This document shows, piece by piece, positions 48,801 to 58,677 of a DNA stretch of 64,000 nucleotides. The notes under the pieces are model-generated. The model saw nothing but the letters and a program-made list of their open reading frames with translations. It was not told the origin of the DNA and did not search any database. A program made the translations under genes and the position numbers. Each line of letters opens with the position of its first letter. Position 1 is the stretch's first letter. The stretch comes from Protonemura montana. Taxonomy: Eukaryota > Arthropoda > Insecta > Plecoptera > Nemouridae. The stretch spans positions 6,794,701-6,858,700 of the forward strand of contig OX387603.1 in assembly GCA_947568835.1 (NCBI GenBank), written 5' to 3'.

Positions 48801-51317
48801 ATCGTTTTGGGTCCGATATGCTTATTTACAAACAGCAAGGCGTAAAGGTAGCCCGCTCTGCCGTAGAGAACCTCGTCATTTTCTAGTTCCAAGACATCTT
48901 TCAGCAACGATGTCAACCTGTGTGGGAAAGCCAGAGTAGTCATTTGTAGGCTTTGCATTTTCCGTTATAGATTCGTAACGCCAAAGATAATTTTATGATA
49001 CATGTGAATTTTAATTTGCCATTAAACATATCGAAATTTTAATGGCTACACCAATTACCTACAACAGATCCTACCTTTGGCTGATTACCATAATATATCT
49101 TCCAATCCGTAATTGAGCATGTGTTGGTTCCCAAAATCCTAAATTGATATAAAAGACACGTCGATATGTTTACTTTCCTGAATTTTAATTTAAAAATTAC
49201 CAGATTTAGGTACCTTAATTCTCTTGGCATCCACAATCCACACTCCTCACTCCACCACTCCACCACACCACAAGTAGTGTTGAAATTCCCTACTTGATAC
49301 CTCCAAGCTTTATCAGCAAACACTGCATACCTTGTGGCCAGCTGACCGGCACGGTCCCGGTTGCCTTGCCGGTGGTGCAGGACGGCGGCGACAGCAAGTG
49401 GCCCAGCATCGCCCAGCATGAAGCTGAAGTCACGGCCTTTCAGTCGGGCCAACGCAGCATCAGCCAGCTGCACTGCTCGCTGCCGAAGACCACTCGGTTA
49501 CTCATGTGCTGCTGTTAATTATTTTACTAACCGGTCTATTGCTACCACTAATCACAACTTTAGGTAGGAAGCTGCTGCGTTCAACTTTCCATTACATTTT
49601 TCTGCAAATACTTTAAATATTGAGTGGTTAGTAGGTTTGGACTGAATCTCAGAGCTATTGTTTAACTGTTGTGAAATCTGATTTTAAATTGTAAATGCTT
49701 GCAAAGGGCAATTAGCGTTCCTAATAATAAAATGTTAATAAAATGTTAAGCTGTCCTCGTATGAAATACCAACCAATTAACTTCTGCACCAGCAAAAATG
49801 GCCGTTAGTAATACTTATAGGTGGAGTTAAATTTAATTGTTTTAATTCACTCAATTTAATTTTGTTATTTCTTGCACGTAACTCACGTTATTGAGATTGA
49901 ATTATTCTCAAATAATCTATGATTATTAAACCATATTATTATGGGTAATTATTTAACCATACAGGTTTGAAGGACAGCCACAAAAGTCATCAGCAGCAGC
50001 CACCGTTACCACATGCTGCCGGCTCATTGGCAAAGCATTTAACACTAGCCACAACTCTTGACCAAACCTCTAAACCCAATAGTATTTCTTTATCGAGTCT
50101 TAGACAAATTTTACCCAACTTTGGCAGGGTAATAAAATTACAGGATTAGCAATGGAAATATGCCAAAGAACGTAAACTTAAGTTATGTGCCTTTTGCTAC
50201 CAAACTGACTCGTACAAAGAACACATACCAGTACCGACTATGTTTTAGAGTCCAATATACCCTAACTCTACCTGTGAATATTGCTGTTTGTGGTGCCGCT
50301 CGCCGAGCAAGCTGTAAACGAGCGCTAGGCCTGTGGTGCCAGTGTAAACGGTGACGTCGCGGCAGTCACCATCCGTTACGCCCTCATTCAGCTGCGGGAT
50401 CAACGTGCTGCTGCAAAATCGATCCACTAGCTCCAGGAACTCGGGTAAAATCTGCAAAATGCAGGCAAACAGGGTTGTTTACAGTTAAAAAGTGTAAACA
50501 GTATGCAGGAACTTTACTCACATGGCAACTTGTGGTACTAAATATTACTTCAATTTTTGCTTAATTTAATCTTATTTTATCTGGTTCTATCTTTTTTAAA
50601 AATAAGTGTTCCTACCCCTACCTTTCTTGATCCCAGTATTACCTACTATAACAATGAGTGGGGTTCCAGGTCTGGTCTAATACAATTATATTTTTTGAGG
50701 TGTTGCATCATTACATTCACCTTTACAATACTCACAGACTCTTGGTTCTACTCCTAGCAGATCTGTCATTCTCATCGAATACACTAAAATCGTCTCTAAA
50801 AGGATGTCTCCAAGTAGCTTTATGGGTTAGAGTCCCCGTTTGGACATTACTTTTTGAGACGGTAGTAGCACACTTAATGGTAGTAGTGTTCATAATAATA
50901 ATAAAAAAAACAGTTATTAGTTTTTCTATTAGGTATGAGGTTTTATTTCAGAATAACTCTTGACATATTATAAAATTAGCCAATACACACATTATATGTA
51001 TTACCAAAGTTAGTAACAACAACAATTGAATCTTTGAGTAGTTGGGAGGAATATTTTAATTTATTTATTAATCAGTTTATTTCTGTAAGCAATCGCAAGA
51101 AAAATATCGCTTGCCTACAAAAAAATGCTGCATTTTTAAACTTGAACAAATTTTGGAAACAAAACTGAAACTAAGAATATGAAAATAATGCTCTGATCAG
51201 AGAGGTGATAACGACTCTCACCTTTTTGTCCTTCAGATCTACCAGGCCATTTGCTTGATGTGAAAAGCTCTCATAAGGATTTTCATACTCTCGGCTGTGC
51301 CGACGACTTTCAGACAT
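45873..51317 (-). CDS. LANCL1: LanC-like protein (LANCL family)
   Basis: Nine coding exons on the minus strand, in order: 51222-51317, 50272-50451, 49331-49479, 48779-48917, 48244-48384, 47528-47710, 46828-46974, 46196-46298, 45873-45949 (1215 nt, 404 aa, the usual family length). All have GT-AG borders and compatible phases. Motifs of the double alpha-barrel: TVYTGTTGLALVYSLLG, FMLGDAGPLAVAAVL, YGRAGYLYALLFVNK, YLGAAHGLAGILFILLQ, WCHGDAG, YSICHGVAGNAYAFLQLY, and SLFEG then LAGVLYFL, ending RFPAFAL. The Cys of WCHG and the Cys-His of ICHG match the three zinc ligands. LANCL proteins bind glutathione and, by established work, add it to dehydroamino acids formed in proteins. The cytosolic or membrane-associated site is inferred. 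The C-terminus is most like LANCL1, but the exact member is uncertain. The gene is divergent from RABL3. Confidence 0.93.
46345..46740 (+). mobile_element. 5S-rRNA-headed SINE, near-complete, in a LanC-like intron
   Basis: Plus orientation. The degraded 5S-like head (AAATTAAGCACCACTGCGC, GGATGGGTCACCATCAT) is followed by the body with AGAGGTTGGAGGGG and TTGTACCGTCCTTTGGAAGG and the tail CATCCTCATCATGATTC. It lies about 50 nt beyond the LanC-like exon at 46196-46298. Confidence 0.7.
50825..50910 (+). mobile_element. tRNA-headed SINE, family 2, 3' fragment
   Basis: GGGTTAGAGTCCCCGTTTGG and an ATAATAATAATAAAA tail match the 3' half of the copy at 43551. It lies in LanC-like intron 1. Confidence 0.45.
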
Positions 51318-51977
51318 GCTTTCAGGGCTTGGGATTATTTCAGTGTGTAGTTGACACGATAAGCACTTGTGCCCAACGCGTAGGAATCCTTGGTTTATAA
51401 CGGCATTCCTGAAAATGTGTAATAAACGATTTGGTAACATTTTCAACAATACTGAGCAAAAGCTGAGCCAAAGCGAGAGATATGCAACAATAGCAGTATG
51501 CAAACCCCAAAATATGATAACAAAAATAGATTCGATTTCTGATAGTGACTTATGCAATACTCTTCAAAAATTCAACTTGTTATTAATATCCATCATTTAA
51601 ACAATTCTCATGCTACTTAACCGCTACCCACCGAAAATATCAGCCGGTAAAACAAACGCACGTTAGGAGTCGATTGATTGAAGAAGGGATATTTCCCTAC
51701 TGTTTAGAGAGAAACTCAGAGGGAAATTATCTTGGCCGCATTTGTACGAGTTTCAATATTTTTCTAAAAATTAAAACCACCCGCTAGGAGCAAAATTAGT
51801 AGCGAACCATGCATTGTGTAATTTATTAAGCGTAATTTAACAATTTGCAAAAAAAAATTAGTTTGGGATATTTTCTTGAAGGGATTAAACATTTTTAAGT
51901 TTGGCATCACTGAGAGTTTGGCAATTCCGATCCGTGTGCTAAGCGGCTGCGACCATGGTCCCGGACTTCGTTCATTC
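51318..51977. promoter_or_regulatory. Probable bidirectional promoter, LanC-like / RABL3
   Basis: 660 bp separate the divergent start codons. No TATA box or CpG cluster is obvious, and promoter function is inferred from layout. Confidence 0.45.
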
Positions 51978-54900
51978 ATGGCAGCTGCAATAGACAAAGT
52001 TCGGGTCATTCTAGTAGGAGATTCGGGTAAGCTGATATATTCCGAGACCACATTATTAACGCTAATTACCATCTAATTTCTTTTTGAGATAAGGCTTTCA
52101 TTATCGGGATTAACTTAGTCGATGATTCCCATAACCCTAATGATTAAGGAACCTAATCTACAATTGGTACTGGCAGGTACTGGATGGTACTGGCGTAGAA
52201 AAAAGTTAGGTACTGGTTAGATCTTTTCCTGTACCATTAAGTACAACAACCATATATGAAGTCACACACGTGTAAGTGAGAAGTTAATTATTTTGAATCT
52301 CTGTTCAATTTGAGAGGTATAAGTATTGCAACTTGTGTAACACGATGGTGCAACCCTAAAATTGCGGAAATGCTCAGACATGCACGATTATGCAAACTAT
52401 AAACCTCTTAAAAGGTACCAATTTTGATAGTCAGGAACGTATTGACCTGACTGACGTACCATTAGAAATTTAATTAGTTTAGTGGCTTGATATGTTGACT
52501 TTGATATGAAAGCTTAAATTATAATGATTGTGACGATGTAAGCACACTTCATTATTGAATCACTCGAACAGAGAAATTTCGCGGCAGAGATGTATTAGCT
52601 CAAGACTTTTATCTGAGTCATACCTAAACACAAAATTCAATTGGATTTATATGTTTGGGTCTGCTGAACCAAAGTTGTGAGGTATATCTACAAGAATGAG
52701 TTAATGATCTCAATTATTTCATTTGTTTGTTTTTTATATATTCTAATATATAGCAGTAGGTAATAATAATTAGCAGATTAAATTAATTTTAATATGAATG
52801 ATCATGAGTTGCCAATAACTGTCCATTGGAACCATTGTAGTATGTTACGGTTAAAACAGACCTCATTACATTTGACAGGTGTTGGCAAATCATCGTTGAC
52901 GCATCTGATCGCTCATAGCAAGCCCATCGCCAACCCATCGTGGACAGTTGGTTGCTCTGTGGAGGTGAAACTTCACGAGTACAAGGACGGGACTCCTCAG
53001 CAGAAGCCGTTCTTCATTGAGCTTTGGGATATAGGAGGGAGTAGTAGCCATCGAAACACTAGATCCGTTTTCTATAATCCTGTGCATGGTAAGTAGGATG
53101 TCTGTTGTAGAATGGTTATTGCAGTTAAAGAAAAGAGAACCTTAATATTTTTCTTTCATTCAAGGAATCATCTTGGTCCATGACCTGACCAATCGGAAAT
53201 CTCAAATCAATCTTCAGAAGTGGCTTGCTGAAGTGTTGAACAGAGACGGAAGTTCAAAATCAAGACAATCTAGTTTTGACGACTTTGACCCAGAACAATT
53301 TGTGGGTTCTACACAAATCCCAATTCTTGTCATCGGAACTAAATTAGACCAAGCTTCTCAAGTTCGTTCTAATACGCAACGAAAGACCTCCACAATAGCT
53401 GAAGAGTGTGGTGCGGAAGAAATTGTGCTTGTAAGTTAGAGTAGAATTTCAAGAGAACTATAAATAGGTACTTTATGTTCATATGTGTAGGTATTGATCT
53501 ACCTACTCCTATCATTAAAAGATTGTCTTTAGTTATTGAGGTAGTTACTGAAAGTGACCACTATTTTCAAAATGATAAACGCATCAGTGAGCGTTCTCAA
53601 TTCCAACGGCAGCAAAGCAAAACCCGAAGCCTTGGATGTAAAGTCTTCGGCTTTAACACCGCCACACTTTTTGTCGCACGTAAAATACGAGTATTTGGCA
53701 GCCGGGATGCTCGGTGGCATAACCTCAACAATAATACTTCACCCGCTAGACTTGATCAAGATCCGTTTCGCCGTCAACGACGGGCACACTGCAGGCACGA
53801 AGCACTATCACGGCATACGTAACGCATTCTCAACAATTGCACGCGAAGAAGGCTGGCGGGGGCTGTACCGTGGAGTGACGCCCAACGTGTGGGGGGCTGG
53901 CCTATCTTGGGGATTCTACTTTCTCTTCTACAACGCCCTAAAGGCCCGGCTCCAGGGCGGTGATGCCGCGAAGCCATTGGGCCCGCACCTCCACTTGGTA
54001 GCTGCAGCACAGGCCGGTGTCATGACCCTTGCCATGACAAACCCTGTTTGGGTCGTCAAGACGCGCCTTTGTCTACAACACGGAGACAATTTGGCCGTAC
54101 CTGTTGAAAAGCGATACTCTGGGATGACAGATGCGCTCACCAAAATCTACAAGCAAGAAGGGATCCGAGGACTGTACAAAGGCTTTGTGCCTGGAATATT
54201 CGGGGTTTCGCACGGAGCGATACAGTTCATGGCTTACGAGGAAATGAAAAATAGGTTCAATGTTTACCAAGGTCTACCGATCAACACAAAGCTAGCGAGC
54301 GTGGATTACCTGGTGTTTGCGGCAGGCTCGAAGCTGCTGGCGGCTGCGTTGACTTATCCCTACCAGGTGGTCCGTGCGCGATTGCAAGACCAACTTCATG
54401 CGTATAACGGTTCGTTGGATTGCATCGCAAGGACGTACCGCCACGAAGGAGTTCGTGGCTTCTACAAGGGACTCAGCGCCAATCTTACGCGTGTCGTGCC
54501 GGCAACGATGCTCACTTTCCTAGTCTACGAAAAGTCATCACATTTCTTACTGAGTCTTAGGAATAGCCCAATGATTCCAGCTAATGAATGAATGACCGTG
54601 TTAGGTTGATTGGATTATGTTAGGGCAAATTGACGCTTTCAAAAACGTGTAGTTACCTGATATAGATGGGAATCATCATATTATTTTCTTTTACATCTTT
54701 AACATTGTTGAAACTTTTATGTGCTTGACCAGTTACCAAATAGTTCCTTAAAGTCAGTCATTTCTTTCAATGTTACCACTATGTTAGTCTATGTTTAGGG
54801 GATCGTTAAATATTAAATGAAATGTCATTTACTTTGTTCTTAGCACTTTTTTCTGATGAGACCTGCTCTAAAAGTTATCACTAATAGATTATCGAACAAA

Positions 54901-55255
54901 AAAACGCATAATTTAACACATCCTGCAGTAAATATTTCAAATATCAAAGTCAATTCTTCAAAGTCAATTGGTTTTAAGGATGAATAACTTGGGTTAAATA
55001 GTGACACAGCATTGCAAAGTGTAGTTTTATGATTGACCACTTTCATACAGGATGGGTTACTTTACGTGTGCTTTTGTTTGGCTGCAGGATTGCCGAGACG
55101 CGCGCTCCCTTCCCGCAGGCTGCAGCTCATCGGTCAAACTCAGCCGCTTCTTCGACAAGGTCATCCAACGCCGATACTTTTCCCGAGAGGCTGCCAGCCC
55201 TTACAAGCCTAACAAATCCTTTGCTTACAGCCCCAAATATTACCACAACGACTGA
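51978..55255 (+). CDS. RABL3: RABL3, atypical Rab-like small GTPase
   Basis: Exons: 51978-52026, 52879-53088, 53165-53430, 55088-55255 (693 nt, 230 aa; the human protein is similar in length). The P-loop VGDSGVGKSS is split by intron 1. Switch-II-type [14 protein letters not shown] follows, then [10 protein letters not shown] and the guanine motif IGTKLD. The last exon encodes [19 protein letters not shown], diagnostic of RABL3. There is no C-terminal prenylation cysteine, as expected for this family. Intron 3 (53431-55087) contains a complete, separate gene for a mitochondrial carrier on the same strand. The stop codon is 84 bp before the POLR3K start codon. Confidence 0.93.
53572..54591 (+). 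CDS. SLC25A32: SLC25A32-like mitochondrial folate/FAD carrier, intronless
   Basis: A single open frame of 339 aa with three mitochondrial-carrier repeats. Their signature sequences are [18 protein letters not shown] and YPYQVVRAR; the Trp in the second repeat is typical of the folate/FAD/pyrimidine-nucleotide branch. The segments [17 protein letters not shown] and [13 protein letters not shown] closely match SLC25A32. The product should be an inner-membrane transporter of folate or FAD. The frame is open upstream of the first ATG (53572), but no other ATG precedes it closely. The gene lies wholly within RABL3 intron 3, same strand. The absence of introns, where vertebrate orthologs have several, suggests origin as a retrocopy or complete intron loss. 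The frame is fully intact. Confidence 0.93.
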   Translation: MINASVSVLNSNGSKAKPEALDVKSSALTPPHFLSHVKYEYLAAGMLGGITSTIILHPLDLIKIRFAVNDGHTAGTKHYHGIRNAFSTIAREEGWRGLYRGVTPNVWGAGLSWGFYFLFYNALKARLQGGDAAKPLGPHLHLVAAAQAGVMTLAMTNPVWVVKTRLCLQHGDNLAVPVEKRYSGMTDALTKIYKQEGIRGLYKGFVPGIFGVSHGAIQFMAYEEMKNRFNVYQGLPINTKLASVDYLVFAAGSKLLAAALTYPYQVVRARLQDQLHAYNGSLDCIARTYRHEGVRGFYKGLSANLTRVVPATMLTFLVYEKSSHFLLSLRNSPMIPANE

Positions 55256-55339
55256 GCTTTTTCATACCGCCTCAATTATCATCCCAGCTTTTAGCCCATT
55301 GTCAAAAACATCCGAAACTGATTGATACAGCGAAATAGG

Positions 55340-55666
55340 ATGCTTCGATTTTGCCCAACATGCCACAACATGGTTTCGATTGGCGAGGGCCCGCAGTGCC
55401 GGCGCTTTGCCTGCCAGGCGTGTCCCTATGTGTTCAATGTGAGCCGGCGACTTCACCAGCGGCGGTTCCCGCGGCTAAAGGAACTGGACGACGTCATGGG
55501 CGGTGCACAGGCGTGGGAGAACGTTGATTCGACAGCGGAGCGGTGCCCTAAGTGCGAGCACCCACGTGCCTACTTCATGCAAATACAGACTCGGTCGGCA
55601 GACGAGCCGATGACAACTTTCTACAAGTGTTGTAATCATCAGTGCTGTCACCAGTGGAGAGAGTAG
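55340..55666 (+). CDS. POLR3K: RNA polymerase III subunit RPC10/RPC11 (POLR3K)
   Basis: 108 aa in one exon, the same length as the human protein. The N-terminal zinc ribbon is CPTCHN ... CQACPY. The centre is GGAQAWENVDSTAERCPKC. The C-terminal TFIIS-like zinc ribbon carries the catalytic-loop QTRSADEPMTTFYKC, with Asp-Glu needed for RNA cleavage, ending CCHQWRE. The subunit acts in Pol III RNA cleavage, termination and reinitiation in the nucleus. The CDS starts 84 bp after the RABL3 stop with no AATAAA between, and a CATCCCAG/CTTTTAG acceptor-like site precedes it. Confidence 0.96.
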   Translation: MLRFCPTCHNMVSIGEGPQCRRFACQACPYVFNVSRRLHQRRFPRLKELDDVMGGAQAWENVDSTAERCPKCEHPRAYFMQIQTRSADEPMTTFYKCCNHQCCHQWRE

Positions 55667-56675
55667 TGCTGGATATTGTTGATGAGTTATGTACACGAGG
55701 CTGTATTTGCAAGATTTGCAAGATTTAATTAAACTGTTGTGTTATTTTATTTTACAAAAGGATTATTTGTTTCCTATTGCAACACCAAGACATTTTCCAG
55801 CCCATGTATTTGTTTTCAGGCCAGATTACAGAAGAGTTGGAAACAAAGAAGAAACTCGACTGATTGAGAGCCATGAAAGCCACTTTAAAGCAAAGGTCCA
55901 ACCAATATTCCAAACAAAAGAATCTGTTTTCAGGCTCTACAGCCCCTTTTGTCGCTAGCAACTCGCCCCAGTAAGGGCGAGCAATCTTCATGAGCCTAAT
56001 TACAAAAAAGTGTGTGTAGTCTACTCAAGTTGCCTAATTATTCTACCGTGGGAACATTAAGCCCAACTGTTTTCGGCATGAACCAATAATTATTAATTGG
56101 TACATTAACCATTTTGTGCATACCTTAAGGAATTTGGGCATTTTCTTCACTTAAGCAATGAGGGACTATTTATGAAAAGTGCAGTACTGTACTTATAACA
56201 TACTTTAGCAGACAGCTTCGCTCAAGCAATTTTCTGAGAAATAAATTAAAAAAGGAACTTTGTTTCTTTTACACTTAAATACAAGCATTAAATTTACTAT
56301 GAAGGTGTGTTACTCTGGGTTCCTTATTTTCCCATTAACATATTTATTTGCTTATCTACCATCCTAGTCAAGGACGAAATTAATTTAATCTGTAAGATTG
56401 TCCTGTCATCACACTTTGTAATTACCAAGGACAGCTGGCATGTACTTGATATGTTCTGAACACATGCTTCATGCACAATGAACTTGAAGTGAGCTCATGT
56501 GGCAGACTTGTTCCAATAGATAGGTTAGTTCTTGAATTCTGTGATAAGTTGTGATAAAATTGAATTTTTTTTAGTATATTATCTGTGGTAGGCATTTATA
56601 AATAATTTCAATTGTCGTCTTGCTGTAGCAGGAAGCTCATCAACAATTGGACAGTGAGATCTGAAAGTAGATGCG
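55667..56675. other. Non-coding interval POLR3K to nucleoside hydrolase
   Basis: This holds the POLR3K 3' end and the promoter region of the nucleoside hydrolase gene. I see no other gene or repeat. Confidence 0.4.
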
Positions 56676-58677
56676 ATGGCGGAAAAACCTAGGCTTGTGA
56701 TCGATACCGACGTAGGTTCCGATGATGCGATGGCTCTCATTCTGTGCGTGGCTGCAGAGATGCTGGGAGAGGTGGATATTCTTGGCATTACTTGTGTCCA
56801 TGGAAACACCTCTCTCAGCAATGTCTGTATCAACACTCTAAAGACCCTCGACACAATGAACAGACTTGACGTGAGTTTACCAAAAGGGTACCAACCCTCC
56901 CCTACCAACCCTGGCTGAGAAGTTGTAGGTACGCTTTGCTAACTTGTCCCAATGGAGTATCTTTGGTTTGCTAAGAGTCTGAGTCTTCCTTGTTGGCTAA
57001 AAGCAGTAGTACAAGGAAGAGTTGCCCGACCTTCATTAAAATATTTAGCTAAGATTCGACACGACTACCTAAAATTAACAATTATTCATATCAACTTTTT
57101 CTTATGGCAAAACGTCAACGTAATGCCACACTACACTGCCCACCAGTCAATATAGGTGCCATAATTGATGTTTTGTCTTCTTTTCACTGCCTAGTACGAC
57201 TGGAACAAATAAAAACAATGATTCTTTTAATGCATTTCCGTTTTATAGATCCCAGTGTACAGAGGAGCTAAAAAATCCATAGTTCAGTCATTTGAGAGAG
57301 CAAGTAATGTTCACGGAAAGGATGGCTTTGGGGACTTCTCTTATCCCAATCCTCCAGACGTGGAGAGTACCCTAAAGAAAATGCACGCTGTTAATTATTT
57401 AATCAATATTGCAGCTGAGCTTCCAGGTAAACAACGATTTGGACGGGAAATGAGAGATTCAATTTAGGCACCATGGTGATTAAACTGTCAAAATTCTTTT
57501 TTTTTTCTTTACTAGTAGTTTTGATAATATTTATGTTTTTTCTTTCTAATTTTTTCTTTCTAGGTGAAATAACTCTCCTAACGCTAGGTCCGCTCACTAA
57601 CATCGCCTTGGCGATCAGAATGGACCCGAACTTTGCATCAAACATCAAGCACATAATCATAATGGGTGGCAACAACGAAGGTTGTACCAAGCGGCACCAC
57701 TTCTCCGTGCCTTCCTGAATTCCAGCGCTATGCAAGGAAAGCAAAAATAATGCATCTGACTGTCCTTGCAGGTGTGGGAAACATAACTGCTGCCGCCGAG
57801 TTCAACTTCTACTGCGACCCGGAAGCCGCCCACATAGTGATTCACAACATGTCATGCCCTATCACTCTATTCCCATGGGAAACTGCTTATAGGCACGGAA
57901 GGATCTCTTATGTGAGTGAAGGTTATTTTTAAGTAAGATGTGATTTAGCATTAGCTTGGGGTAGCTGTAGTAGGTGGGCCATGTAGGTTTATGCCTGTGG
58001 CACTTGCCCTTCGGCCATTCCTAATGTTGATCTACCTATGATGATAAAATGCCCAGAGCATGACTCTTGAAAAAATATAATGAACTTCTAATGTGCTGAA
58101 TGGGAAGACTCCTGCATCTTTATATACCTTCATAGCTTGTAACTTTATTTTTGATATTTTGATAATAACACAAATGTATTGTAAATTATGTAATCTCGAC
58201 TTGGGATAACAAAGATCAAGGGTCAATTCATTTGTGGATAGTACTCATGGTTAAACCTGGGGCTTTACTGTAAGTAATAATAAAACACTTTTCACATTAC
58301 ACTTTTCATCCTTGGCATGCTCATCTCAGGATTGGCGCAAGAATATTCTGGGCAAATCCACCAGTCCGCAGAGCCAGTTGATGGCCAAGGTTGAACGCGT
58401 TATCCTCGAGTCTGAGATGTATGGCGCATGGCACCGCTGCGACCCCATGGCAGCCGCTTTGGCCATCAAGCCCGATATTGTCATCAAGTCTGAGCGACGC
58501 TATGCTACTGTCGAGCTACGCGGGCATGATACACGAGGCGCTCTTGTCGTCGACCACCTCGACAAGCTTGGACGACCGCACAATGTTACCATCGCTCAGA
58601 AGCTGGACCTTGAGCGGTACAAAGTCATGCTACTCAAGGCGTTCTCGCTCGACATGAAAGGGAATAGAAATGCTTAA
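56676..58677 (+). CDS. Inosine-uridine preferring nucleoside hydrolase family protein
   Basis: Five exons: 56676-56870, 57249-57426, 57564-57680, 57772-57911, 58330-58677 (978 nt, 325 aa, the typical length). The N-terminal calcium-binding motif is [15 protein letters not shown] (family DTDxGxDDA). [40 protein letters not shown] and [12 protein letters not shown] are the other family signatures, including the active-site Asp of the last segment. Family enzymes hydrolyse the N-glycosidic bond of ribonucleosides, and substrate preference cannot be read here. Intron 3 (57681-57771) is only 91 bp and has a weak donor (GAAG|GTTGTA), but skipping it restores the conserved GGNNEGVGN join. ATG 56676 was chosen because an ATG at 56671 is out of frame. 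Confidence 0.9.

Noticed and set aside
53554-53571. Upstream GTG as start of the SLC25A32-like frame
   Set aside because: Non-ATG start. The first ATG (53572) gives the length expected for the family.
55322-55339. Upstream TTG start for POLR3K
   Set aside because: ATG at 55340 gives MLRFCPTC, matching the conserved N-terminus and the 108-aa length.
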